A stretch of 8,520 nucleotides of DNA from Marinagarivorans sp. UBA5868. GTDB taxonomy: Bacteria > Pseudomonadota > Gammaproteobacteria > Pseudomonadales > Cellvibrionaceae. Below are positions 1-6,920 of the stretch, piece after piece. The position numbers and the translations under genes were made by a program. Each line of letters starts with the position of its first letter. The stretch's first letter is position 1. Location of the stretch: assembly GCA_002432095.1 (NCBI GenBank), contig DJFQ01000142.1, positions 5,613 through 14,132 on the forward strand. Direction: 5' to 3'. The notes beneath the pieces were generated by a model. It searched no databases. It worked only from the letters and a program-made list of their open reading frames with translations, and was not told where the DNA came from.

Positions 1-582
1 CAGGACATGGGAGCGCGTGCCCTCGGTCCCTTCACCACAATCTTGCAAGTACGCTACGACGCCTTTGCCGAATTACATCCCGACGCCAAAAAATTATCCA
101 ATATCGATTATGTTGAAATTCGCAGCGCTGACGCTTATCCAGCGCGGGTCAATATGTTTCGCAAGAAACTGAATCTCAAGAAGGAGCAGCTTAAGGCTCC
201 GACCTTGGAAGAAGCCTTTGCGCGCTATTACCGCAAAGACCTTAACAAAGGCACATTGACAGCCACGGGGTTGCTGCTGGAACGGCTGGTGAAAGGCAAA
301 TTGCTCAATCAAAAACATACCAATCTATTGCTGGACCATATGGAAAACGTGACGACCGGCGATAAACGTCTGAAAGGTGGTCTGCGCGCAGGGACAGCCT
401 TTGCGCAAAAAACCGGAACCCAGATCGACCGCGCCTGCAATATGGGCATTACCAACCCCCGCGATCTGAGCAAAGCGGTTGTTATCGTTGTTTGCGCCGC
501 AGGTTTTGGCGAATTCGAACACGCGGAAAAATCTTTTTCCTCCATCGCCAGAATCTTGGTGGCGGACGGCCGGGTGCCGTAA
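1..582 (+). CDS. Class A beta-lactamase-like serine hydrolase, 3' part (5' end outside window)
   Basis: The reading frame is open through base 1 (Gln-Asp precede the first visible Met at base 7), so the gene is almost certainly cut by the window edge. The visible 193 residues form the C-terminal part of the class A beta-lactamase fold. Counting from the Met at base 7, I see a PTLEEAFARYYRKDLNKGTL stretch (65-84), where the family has its omega-loop region; a helix pair ending in LLLDHMENVTTGDKRLKGGL (107-126); and the KTG triad in FAQKTGTQ (132-139), which lines the active site on strand beta-3. The catalytic SxxK should lie upstream and is not visible. A canonical SDN triad is not obvious, so this may be one of the chromosomal 'serine hydrolase' relatives rather than a true drug-hydrolysing enzyme. 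Such proteins normally act in the periplasm. The next gene starts 103 nt downstream, so co-transcription is possible but unproven. Confidence 0.8.
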   Translation, partial: QDMGARALGPFTTILQVRYDAFAELHPDAKKLSNIDYVEIRSADAYPARVNMFRKKLNLKKEQLKAPTLEEAFARYYRKDLNKGTLTATGLLLERLVKGKLLNQKHTNLLLDHMENVTTGDKRLKGGLRAGTAFAQKTGTQIDRACNMGITNPRDLSKAVVIVVCAAGFGEFEHAEKSFSSIARILVADGRVP

Positions 583-685
583 AACCGCGCATGTTCTTCT
601 GGCGGTCAACGCCGTGCTGCAGCCATACTCTTTAACAGGCTCATCTGCAGATTCGTCGTTGACCACCAACCTCAAAAGGCACTCT

Positions 686-1594
686 ATGAATTCTCCTTCT
701 TACCCACGGGACATGATTGGTTACGGCTGTACCACGCCGGCCGAGCCGTGGCCGAACAAAGCGCGGATTGCCGTGCAATTTGTGCTGAATTATGAAGAGG
801 GCGGAGAAAATTGTGTGCTCCACGGCGACGAGGGTTCGGAGACGTTCCTCTCGGAAATCATCGGCGCCCGCGCTTATCCAGCGCGCCATATGAGCATGGA
901 ATCCATGTACGAGTACGGCAGCCGCGCCGGTTTTTGGCGCATTCATCGGCTGTTTGAGCAACAGAAAATTCCGCTGACAATTTACGGCGTCGCCATGGCA
1001 CTGGCACGCAATCCTGAAGCGGTGGCAGCAATGAAAGCCGCTGACTGGGAAATCGCCAGCCACGGCTATCGCTGGATCGACCATCAGTTTATGTCCGAAG
1101 ACGAAGAGCGCCAGCAGATGCAAACCGCCATTCAGATCCACACGGAGGTTACCGGTGCCCGACCTCTCGGCTGGTACACCGGGCGCGACAGTCCCAATAC
1201 CCGCCGTCTGGTGGTGGAGCAAGGTGGGTTTCTTTACGATTCGGACAGCTACGCCGACGATCTGCCCTATTGGGATCGCCGTTATACCTCTCCTCATCTG
1301 GTGATTCCCTACACCCTGGACAGCAACGATATGCGCTTTGCCACCGCCCAGGGATTTCACAACAGCGAGCAGTTTTTTCAATATCTCAAAGATAGTTTTG
1401 ATGTGCTGTACGCCGAAGGCGAATATGCACCCAAACTCATGAATATCGGCCTGCATTGTCGCATTATCGGGCGCCCAGGGCGCTTTCGCGCACTGCAGGA
1501 TTTTCTCGCCTATGTGCTCAGTAAAAATGACGTCTGGCTGTGCCGCCGAGTGGACATTGCCCGTCATTGGCACACCCACTTTTATCCCACGTGA
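686..1594 (+). CDS. puuE: PuuE-type allantoinase (polysaccharide-deacetylase fold)
   Basis: The predicted cytosolic enzyme opens the hydantoin ring of allantoin to give allantoate, a step in purine (urate) catabolism. It has 302 residues, close to the usual size of about 300-310. I chose the ATG at 686 because an AAGG Shine-Dalgarno (676-679) sits six bases before it and because PuuE proteins begin with a YPRDMIGYG-like stretch (here residues 6-14); upstream in-frame codons overlap the preceding gene and encode nothing family-like. Motifs: VQFVLNYEEGGEN (30-42), where classical deacetylases have their metal-binding Asp pair; ARAYPARHMSMESMYEYGSR (61-80); EIASHGYRW (122-130); GWYTGRDSPNTRRL (162-175); IGLHCRIIGRPGR (254-266). 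These fit the PuuE family, whose characterised members were reported as metal-independent. No other urate-pathway genes are visible. The AEC transporter follows after 15 nt. Another NodB-like amidohydrolase is possible but less likely. Confidence 0.9.
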   Translation: MNSPSYPRDMIGYGCTTPAEPWPNKARIAVQFVLNYEEGGENCVLHGDEGSETFLSEIIGARAYPARHMSMESMYEYGSRAGFWRIHRLFEQQKIPLTIYGVAMALARNPEAVAAMKAADWEIASHGYRWIDHQFMSEDEERQQMQTAIQIHTEVTGARPLGWYTGRDSPNTRRLVVEQGGFLYDSDSYADDLPYWDRRYTSPHLVIPYTLDSNDMRFATAQGFHNSEQFFQYLKDSFDVLYAEGEYAPKLMNIGLHCRIIGRPGRFRALQDFLAYVLSKNDVWLCRRVDIARHWHTHFYPT

Positions 1595-1609
1595 TGCATC
1601 TTTAAGCTT

Positions 1610-2539
1610 ATGTCTAACTTGTTACTCGCCGTTATTTGCCTGGCTCTGGGCAAGCTGTTCCAGCGGGTTCAGCAATTTCCAGAGTCCGCCGCGCAGGCGC
1701 TCAACGCCTATGTGATTTACGTAGCGTTGCCGGCATTGATTTTGGTGCAGATTCCCAAAGTGCCGCTAAATTCTTCCGTGGTGGTGCCGGTGTTATTTGC
1801 CTGGCTGATTATGAGTGCCAGCGCGGCGATTACCTGGATGTGTGCTCGCGCCCTGCGTTGGCCAGCGGCGATTACTGGTGCGCTGCTGCTGGTAACCGTT
1901 CTGGGCAACACCACGTTTATCGGACTGCCATTAATAGAAGCGCATTTAGGCCCGCAGGCCCTGCCCTACGCCATTCTGTATGATCAATTGGGTACCTTTC
2001 TCGCGTTCAACACGGTGGGCATTGCCATTGCCAGCCATTATTCCCAGAGTGCAAATCCGACGCCTTCCGGTGAAACGATCAAACAAGATCCGTTGTGGAA
2101 AAAAATTGTGACGTTTCCATCTTTCGGCGCCCTCTTTGTAGGCTTCGCATTGAATTTTATTGCGGTGCCAACCTATATCGAAGAGGTCTTGCAGCGACTT
2201 GCGGCTACGCTGGTGCCGGTGGTGATGGTTGCAGTAGGGCTGCAATGGAAATTGCGCATCGACCGCAAGGAATATCCGTTTATTTTGTTCGCCCTAATTT
2301 TTATTCTGTTGATCAAACCTCTGTTCGCCTTATTGTTGTTATTGCCGCTGAATATAGATCCGCTGATTGGGCGCACCATTGTTCTCGAGGCCGCCATGCC
2401 CGCGATGATTTCCACCGGTGCACTGGCGTTGATGTATCAGCTAGCCCCGCGTTTGGTATCCACCATTATTGGTTACAGTTTGATGCTGGCATTTTTAACG
2501 GTGTGGTTGTGGAAGTTGGTGGTAATGCAGTGGCTTTAA
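1610..2539 (+). CDS. AEC (auxin efflux carrier) family transporter
   Basis: This is an inner-membrane permease of 309 residues, typical for bacterial AEC proteins, with about ten hydrophobic segments split into two halves by a polar loop near residues 144-166. Family-like features are an N-terminal segment reading YVIYVALPALIL (34-45), LGNTTFIGLPL (98-108) followed by PYAILYDQLGTF (119-130), and LEAAMPAMISTGALAL (259-274) in the second half. These match the mirrored crossover regions of the AEC/bile-acid-transporter-like fold. Characterised bacterial AEC members move carboxylates such as malate or malonate; the substrate here cannot be read from sequence. The ATG lies 15 nt after the puuE stop with only a poor ribosome site, which suggests translational coupling, so transport of a ureide or organic acid linked to allantoin use is a reasonable guess. 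An intrinsic terminator directly follows and ends the unit. Confidence 0.87.
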   Translation: MSNLLLAVICLALGKLFQRVQQFPESAAQALNAYVIYVALPALILVQIPKVPLNSSVVVPVLFAWLIMSASAAITWMCARALRWPAAITGALLLVTVLGNTTFIGLPLIEAHLGPQALPYAILYDQLGTFLAFNTVGIAIASHYSQSANPTPSGETIKQDPLWKKIVTFPSFGALFVGFALNFIAVPTYIEEVLQRLAATLVPVVMVAVGLQWKLRIDRKEYPFILFALIFILLIKPLFALLLLLPLNIDPLIGRTIVLEAAMPAMISTGALALMYQLAPRLVSTIIGYSLMLAFLTVWLWKLVVMQWL

Positions 2540-2542
2540 TTG

Positions 2543-2574
2543 TCCGCTCTTCCATGAGCGGATACTGTTTTTTT
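2543..2574 (+). terminator. Intrinsic terminator after the AEC gene
   Basis: A perfect 7-bp stem (TCCGCTC at 2543-2549, GAGCGGA at 2556-2562) closes a six-base loop, and a run of seven T (2568-2574) follows five bases later. It starts three bases after the transporter stop codon. The convergent protease gene ends at 2580, but read from the other strand the hairpin is not followed by a T-run, so it should mainly stop + strand transcripts. Confidence 0.85.
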
Positions 2575-2579
2575 GGCGA

Positions 2580-3890
2580 TTAATTCATCGGCACCAGTGA
2601 CACTTTATCCATCACAATATCGACATTCGCGGCCGGGCCGTATACCAGCAGCGCATCTACGGTTTGACCACTGGTTACGTTGATCGTCTGGCTAAATGAT
2701 GTCATCTCCGTGGCGGTTACTGACAGGGGATTCAGGTAAGAATAATAATTACCCCGGCTGGTACGCACTCGCAAACCCACACGGATGGAATCACGCGTGC
2801 CACCGCGAATCGCAAATTCGCCTTTAAATTGATACGTTTTTCCGGCCTGTAAAGGCTGACTGAAAACCTGCATCGCACTGCTGTAATAGGCGGTTCGCCG
2901 ACTGACGACGAGACGATTTTCCAAACAATCTCCCTTGCTGAAAGCTTCCACACCCAAAGACGCGGAACCAAAGCCACTCTGCCAGGAGTTGGTGGAATTA
3001 AATTCGCCGTTGACCAATTTATTATTGGCTACCGCGGTCGCGGGACAATATTCCGTCGGCGGGCTGACCGGTGTGTCATCGCCGGGAAGCGTCGGATCAT
3101 CCACTACCGTGCGGCGAAATGCCGCCACCTGCGGTCCCAGTGCGAGCAAATTTGCAGCGGCATCGGCGCCATCGGTACGCGTTTTATCTACGCCGCAAGC
3201 GAGGTCAACGCAGCTGGCGATATTCGGATTGGAAAATACCGGCAATTGATTATTGGTGCCGAAGGATTGTGGGTAGGCCATGATGGTGCTGAACAAACCG
3301 TTGATACCGTGGCCTCTCGCCCATGGCCACACGCCACCCTGACTATTTTGTTTATACGAATGCCCCAGACCCATATTGTGGCCAAGTTCATGAGCAAACG
3401 TATTCACCCCACAATCAATGCCCACGAGACTGAATCCTGCGCTGGCCGCATTGCTGTAAAACTGCCCGGTGTCACTTCTGCCGGACGGCACATATCCGAT
3501 TCCACAAATATACCCGCCGGACATTTCCTGCCGTAAATTTAATAGCGTCACCAAGTCGGCGCCAGTCTGCTCACGTAATGCGGCAACACTGGAATCGCGG
3601 CTCAGATTGGCGAGGTTCTCTTCGTTGACTCGCGTATAAGGAACGTTGACCAGCTGCGAACCTACCAGTCGCAACTGCATATTGACCTGACTGTTTTGAT
3701 AAGCCGTATTCGCGTAGGCGATATAAGACGAAATTCGCGCATTAATGTCAGCGCCGTTGCGGGTGGTTAATGCTTCGGGCGTGTAAAGGACCAGCACATC
3801 CACCACCTCGGCACTTGCGGAGACCGCGGTTAACGTACTACAAGCGAAAAAAGTCGAACGAATAAAACGGCTGAATTTATTCAACATCAT
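2580..3890 (-). CDS. Secreted reprolysin-like zinc metalloprotease with C-terminal CBM4/9-like domain
   Basis: This is a predicted exported endopeptidase of 436 residues. The start is taken as the ATG at 3890, with GGA at 3897-3899; a TTG four codons earlier lacks a ribosome site. Residues 1-27 form a signal peptide ending ASA before EVVDVLVLYTPEA, the usual beginning of the mature catalytic domain in this family. HELGHNMGLGHS (167-178) is the extended metzincin zinc site: His167, His171 and His177 bind zinc and Glu168 is catalytic. The Met-turn is TIMAY, with Met204. After a Pro/Asp-rich linker (264-280), residues 281-434 form a beta-rich module starting LVNGEFNSTNSW and containing QPLQAGKTYQFKGEF, like CBM4/9 carbohydrate-binding domains. 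Six mature cysteines (129, 160, 227, 232, 282, 322) suggest disulfides. No pro-region lies between signal peptide and catalytic domain; a pro-like domain is encoded by the gene 33 nt upstream. The peptide substrate is unknown. Confidence 0.9.
   Translation of the reverse strand: MMLNKFSRFIRSTFFACSTLTAVSASAEVVDVLVLYTPEALTTRNGADINARISSYIAYANTAYQNSQVNMQLRLVGSQLVNVPYTRVNEENLANLSRDSSVAALREQTGADLVTLLNLRQEMSGGYICGIGYVPSGRSDTGQFYSNAASAGFSLVGIDCGVNTFAHELGHNMGLGHSYKQNSQGGVWPWARGHGINGLFSTIMAYPQSFGTNNQLPVFSNPNIASCVDLACGVDKTRTDGADAAANLLALGPQVAAFRRTVVDDPTLPGDDTPVSPPTEYCPATAVANNKLVNGEFNSTNSWQSGFGSASLGVEAFSKGDCLENRLVVSRRTAYYSSAMQVFSQPLQAGKTYQFKGEFAIRGGTRDSIRVGLRVRTSRGNYYSYLNPLSVTATEMTSFSQTINVTSGQTVDALLVYGPAANVDIVMDKVSLVPMN
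2589..3050 (-). other. CBM4/9-like module of the metalloprotease
   Basis: Residues 281-434 of the protease. The pattern is a short Asn-Gly-Glu-Phe opening with a nearby Trp, a central QPLQAGKTYQFKGEF strand pair, a polar RVGLRVRTSRGNYYSYL strand, and a closing DALLVYGPAANVDIVMDKVS. This matches the beta-sandwich layout of CBM4/9/22-type domains, where the last strand often reads D-x-V-x-L. Binding to a polysaccharide is inferred, not shown. A simple protein-stability or adhesion role is possible. Confidence 0.65.
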
Positions 3891-3923
3891 AAAAAAATCC
3901 AAAAAAGAATTTGCAAAGAAAAC

Positions 3924-4685
3924 TTAGTGTTGATGAGGTGTTTCTGTGTCGCCCGGGCGATAAACGATCCCGTCATCGTAGGGCAGTTGGCGTGAATGAA
4001 TGGTGCTTTCGTTAATCAGGGTTCCTTCACCCGAACGATTATCGACGACCGCGGAATAGTTACCCTGTGTGCTGGCAATTACGATATGAGTTTGGATTTC
4101 GCCCCGGCTCAGAATAATGCTGGCTGGATGAACATCATTTTTAATGCTGCCTTTCCAGACCTGAACACCTGCGGGATCGTTATAGGTTTCGCGAATCTCC
4201 GCCTCGATATCACCCGCGCCTTCCGGTAGCTGCAGGCGCACAACCTGACCCACCTGCAAACTCGTCAAGAATTTTGGATTCAAAGAAAATTTCACCGCCG
4301 GCAAGCCATCAACCAGCGTTTGAGACGCTTCTTCCGGTAATTGCCACAAATCAATGTCACCAGTGTGCGTTATGGTTTCCTCCACCACTGGCTCAGGCAG
4401 TGGAAAGTCATCGGACGTATTCACCGGCGGTGGCTGCTCGGCAGAAGGCGCTGATTTTTGGTTTAGGGATAGGGTTTGCGGTTTCGTTTGTGCGGGTTTA
4501 AGCGTGTTTGATTTAGGCGAATTTGGTTTAAGTAGATTTTGTTTAAGCACAGTGGCGGATGCGGCTATGGGCGCTTGGGTCGAATAGGATTCCGCAGGCG
4601 GAGTTGATATTGAATCGGGGCGGAAATAAAAGACTGCTACCGCAAAAACCGCGGCAGATCCGGCGAATAGAGGTAATTTTTTCAC
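3924..4685 (-). CDS. Membrane-anchored pro-domain-like protein paired with the metalloprotease
   Basis: I do not recognise a named family for this 253-residue protein. Residues 5-21 form one hydrophobic N-terminal segment after Lys-Lys, with no clear signal-peptidase site, so it is probably an inner-membrane anchor facing the periplasm. Residues 25-104 are a flexible linker rich in Pro, Ser, Thr, Lys and Ala, with degenerate LKPN/LKPA units. Residues 105-253 look folded; the part around 175-228 (VWKGSIKND, SIILSRGEIQTHIVIAST, QGNYSAVVDN) resembles the N-terminal pro-region that in many bacterial reprolysin-like proteases sits directly before the VDVLVLYT strand. That strand begins the protein encoded next, after 33 nt. 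I infer a separately made pro-domain acting as steric foldase or inhibitor, laid out like lipase foldases (anchor, linker, domain). The start is GTG at 4685 with a weak GAGA site. A substrate-recruiting or immunity role is an alternative. Confidence 0.65.
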   Translation of the reverse strand: MKKLPLFAGSAAVFAVAVFYFRPDSISTPPAESYSTQAPIAASATVLKQNLLKPNSPKSNTLKPAQTKPQTLSLNQKSAPSAEQPPPVNTSDDFPLPEPVVEETITHTGDIDLWQLPEEASQTLVDGLPAVKFSLNPKFLTSLQVGQVVRLQLPEGAGDIEAEIRETYNDPAGVQVWKGSIKNDVHPASIILSRGEIQTHIVIASTQGNYSAVVDNRSGEGTLINESTIHSRQLPYDDGIVYRPGDTETPHQH

Positions 4686-4733
4686 GTAGTGATCTCTGAA
4701 TACCTTTTACAGCAAACATCAGCATTCAATGAA

Positions 4734-4746
4734 ATACTGACAGTAT
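4734..4746. promoter_or_regulatory. 13-bp perfect dyad, possible operator
   Basis: ATACTGACAGTAT is a perfect inverted repeat around a single central base. It lies 49 bases upstream of the GTG start of the - strand operon and overlaps the best -10-like hexamer for that strand (TATACT), which is where a repressor site would be placed. No matching -35 is clear. No second copy was noticed elsewhere in the window, so its role is inferred from position only. Confidence 0.3.
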
Positions 4747-4943
4747 ATGAGGGACTTTCGGCAACCAGATCGCGGGAGGTTTTTGTTATCGACAGGAGGA
4801 TCGTCTGTTACAACTCTAGCGGCAAATCAGCGGCGTGCATGGCAATGGCACGACGATTTGTTGTTTTGCGGGCCATTGCGTTTAATTTGTGATCTACCTC
4901 TTTTTCCGCCGCGCAGCCAGTCGCACATGACTCAACCAGAACT

Positions 4944-4972
4944 TTGAAATGCAGTACTCTTGCAGTTTTAAA
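4944..4972 (+). promoter_or_regulatory. Candidate sigma70-like promoter for the esterase
   Basis: TTGAAA (4944-4949, five of six consensus bases) is separated by 17 bases from TTTAAA (4967-4972, four of six). Transcription would start near 4979, only about ten bases before the ATG, which leaves a very short leader that just includes GGAA. The alternative TTGTTG-N17-TTTAAT at 4858-4886 would give a leader of about 95 bases. Confidence 0.28.
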
Positions 4973-4988
4973 AATGATCGGAACTTAT

Positions 4989-6920
4989 ATGAACAATAAA
5001 AAGAATATCGCAGCCTTTTTGTTCGCGTTGCTATTGTCGTGTACCGCCCACGCGAAAATCGAACTGCCCTGGCTGCTAAGCGACGGGGCCATTTTGCAGC
5101 GGGACGAACCCATTCACATATGGGGCACCGCTCCGCCCGGTAGCAGCGTTCGCGTGGAATTCGCCAATGACAAGCGCGATGTTACCGCGGACGAAGTCGG
5201 CAACTGGACGGCGGTTTTTTCACCGCGCAAGGCCGGTGGCCCTCATCAATTGCGCGTCTCCAGCGGTGAGTTTTCCCAAACGGTTGACGACATCCTTATG
5301 GGTGATCTTTGGGTGTGTTCCGGCCAATCCAATATGGAATGGGTAGTGAGTGATAGTGACGGCGCAGACAGTGAAATCGCCGCGGCCAATTCGCCAAAAA
5401 TCCGCCATTTCAAGGTGCCCCGCAGTTGGTCCGTGGAACCCGATGCAAAGCTAGCGGGCGGTAAATGGCATTCGGCAACTGGGGAAAATCTCGGAGATTT
5501 CACCGCTGTCGGTTGGTATTTTGCCAAGCGCATCCACAGCGAAATAGAAGTGCCTATCGGCCTGATCAACACTTCCTGGGGCGGCAGCCGTATCGAAGCC
5601 TGGATGAGCCCTAAAGCGCTGGGCACATCCCCCGAGGCGTCCCGACAAGTTCTCGCAACCTTGGCCACTAACGGAGAAATGCGCGCTCGCGAAGTGAAAA
5701 CGCTTCTGAGCCGATGGCCCGGTGCGCTCGTGGAAGAAATGAAAGCAGGCACCGCTGACTGGAGCGCGACTGAACTCAACGAAAGCGATTGGTTAAGCAT
5801 CCAAGTACCCGCTCTTTGGGAAACGCAGCAATTCCCTGGCGTCGACGGGGTGGTGTGGTACCGCAAAACTTTTTCGTTAACACCGGCTGAAGCCAGCGCA
5901 GGCATTCACTTGAGCCTAGGCCGGATCGACGACAACGACATCACTTGGGTTAATGGCAACCAAGTTGGCGCAACCAACGCATACGATCAATTGCGAGCCT
6001 ACAAGGTGCCAGCAATCCATTTAAAAGCCGGTGAAAATCAAATCGCTATTCGCATTGACGATACTGGTGGTGGTGGCGGTTTGTATTCATCTGCGGAGCT
6101 TTTTTATGCGCAGTTGGCAGATGGGTCGCGTCAATCCTTAGCGGGTGAATGGAAAATAAAAGTGGATAAAGCGACTGTTGCCATTCAGGACAATATGCAC
6201 CACACCGACACGGCGCTTTACAACAAAATGTTGCATCCGCTGTTTAAACTTCCGATCAAAGGTGTGCTTTGGTATCAGGGCGAATCCAACGCGAATACCA
6301 CCGAGGAAGCCGAAGCTTATCGTCAGCAATTCCCTGCTTTAATTAACGATTGGCGTGCAAGCTGGAATAAGGCGAATATGCCTTTTTATTGGGTGCAATT
6401 GGCGAACTTTATTTCCCGCAACGATACGCCCACCGCCAGCCCATGGGCCGTGCTGCGGGAATCACAAACGGCCGCGCTCGCGCTGCCCAATACCGGCCAG
6501 GCAATCACCATTGATGTCGGCAATCCACACGATATACATCCCACCGATAAAAAAACCGTCGGCGACCGTCTGGCGCTTATCGCTTTGAATAAAACTTACG
6601 GCAAAAACAATACGGCATTTCGCGGACCGGTTTTTCAAAAGGCCAAGCAGCGCAAAAACCAACTGCTTTTATCTTTCCGAGCCGACGAAAAATTGCGTAT
6701 CCACAACAAGGAAAATGTCGTCAAAGGCTTTGAAGTCGCCGGTCAAGATGGGCAATTCAAAGCCGTCGAAGGAACTTTGCGCAATAATAAGGTGGTTTTG
6801 CCGCTCGAAAATATCACTATTGCCACAGCCGTCCGCTACGCCTGGAGCGACAATCCCGATAATGCGAATTTAATGGACGCAGAAGGATTGCCCGCCGAAC
6901 CCTTCAGAAAGGATTTATAA
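4989..6920 (+). CDS. Sialate O-acetylesterase-like SGNH carbohydrate esterase, exported
   Basis: This predicted exported esterase of 643 residues should remove O-acetyl groups from sugars, either sialic acids or acetylated plant or algal glycans. The ATG at 4989 is preferred over upstream TTG and ATG codons because GGAA (4980-4983) precedes it and a signal peptide follows at once. The cleavage class is ambiguous: AHA before Lys23 fits signal peptidase I, while LLSC at 15-18 is a possible lipobox. An N-terminal beta domain opens with LSDGAILQRDEPIHIWG (30-46). SGNH blocks follow: VCSGQSNMEW (109-118, nucleophile Ser114), GLINTSWGGSRIEAW (191-205), GVLWYQGESN (425-434), and DVGNPHDIHP (509-518, with Asp515 and His517 as the acid/base pair). 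A galactose-binding-like jelly roll is inserted between blocks (about 265-375). The C-terminal 100 residues form a further beta region. It is divergent from the protease operon and convergent with the SOD-like gene. Confidence 0.92.
   Translation: MNNKKNIAAFLFALLLSCTAHAKIELPWLLSDGAILQRDEPIHIWGTAPPGSSVRVEFANDKRDVTADEVGNWTAVFSPRKAGGPHQLRVSSGEFSQTVDDILMGDLWVCSGQSNMEWVVSDSDGADSEIAAANSPKIRHFKVPRSWSVEPDAKLAGGKWHSATGENLGDFTAVGWYFAKRIHSEIEVPIGLINTSWGGSRIEAWMSPKALGTSPEASRQVLATLATNGEMRAREVKTLLSRWPGALVEEMKAGTADWSATELNESDWLSIQVPALWETQQFPGVDGVVWYRKTFSLTPAEASAGIHLSLGRIDDNDITWVNGNQVGATNAYDQLRAYKVPAIHLKAGENQIAIRIDDTGGGGGLYSSAELFYAQLADGSRQSLAGEWKIKVDKATVAIQDNMHHTDTALYNKMLHPLFKLPIKGVLWYQGESNANTTEEAEAYRQQFPALINDWRASWNKANMPFYWVQLANFISRNDTPTASPWAVLRESQTAALALPNTGQAITIDVGNPHDIHPTDKKTVGDRLALIALNKTYGKNNTAFRGPVFQKAKQRKNQLLLSFRADEKLRIHNKENVVKGFEVAGQDGQFKAVEGTLRNNKVVLPLENITIATAVRYAWSDNPDNANLMDAEGLPAEPFRKDL
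5781..6113 (+). other. Jelly-roll domain inserted in the esterase
   Basis: Residues about 265-375 (WLSIQVPALWE, DGVVWYRKTFSL, LGRIDDNDITWVNGNQVG, NQIAIRIDDTGGGGGLYS) follow the pattern of the sugar-binding jelly roll found at the N-terminus of GH2 glycosidases. The insert sits between the second and third SGNH blocks. This layout is known for long SASA-family esterases and probably positions the glycan. The Gly run is encoded by a short GGT-type repeat. Confidence 0.7.

Larger units (their letters stand above)
4686..4988. promoter_or_regulatory. Divergent intergenic control region between protease operon and esterase
   Basis: About 300 bases without a convincing gene. It must hold the promoters of both flanking units. 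Visible elements are a perfect dyad at 4734-4746; a - strand -10-like TATACT (complement of 4742-4747) overlapping that dyad; and two weak + strand promoter candidates, TTGTTG-N17-TTTAAT (4858-4886) and TTGAAA-N17-TTTAAA (4944-4972). Purine-rich GGGAGG (4774-4779) and AGGAGG (4794-4799) look like ribosome sites, but no persuasive coding sequence follows either. Confidence 0.5.

Noticed and set aside
132..885. 15-bp identical word CGCTTATCCAGCGCG at 132-146 and 871-885, encoding AYPAR in both genes
   Set aside because: In puuE it is part of a conserved family motif and in the hydrolase it is coding too. With no mobile features around, chance with shared codon preference is the simplest explanation.
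641..1579. Long open frame (312 codons) on the - strand opposite puuE
   Set aside because: It is antisense to a gene with clear PuuE motifs. Its translation shows no recognisable domain and no plausible ribosome site decides a start.
2541..2564. Bidirectional terminator serving the metalloprotease gene as well
   Set aside because: On the - strand the hairpin is followed by CAATTAAAG rather than a T-run, so it is supported only for + strand transcription.
3891..3902. TTG start for the metalloprotease, four codons upstream
   Set aside because: It has no Shine-Dalgarno and adds Asp-Phe-Phe before the signal peptide. The ATG at 3890 has GGA at a usable distance.
4747..4947. Possible 66-residue gene in the divergent region, with GGGAGG before an internal TTG at 4783
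   Set aside because: The protein is rich in Trp, Arg, His and Cys without any family pattern. The ATG has no ribosome site and the second AGGAGG (4794-4799) leads to no start codon.
5246..5905. 219-codon open frame on the - strand opposite the esterase
   Set aside because: It overlaps the SGNH blocks of the esterase, and its composition looks like a codon shadow with no motif.
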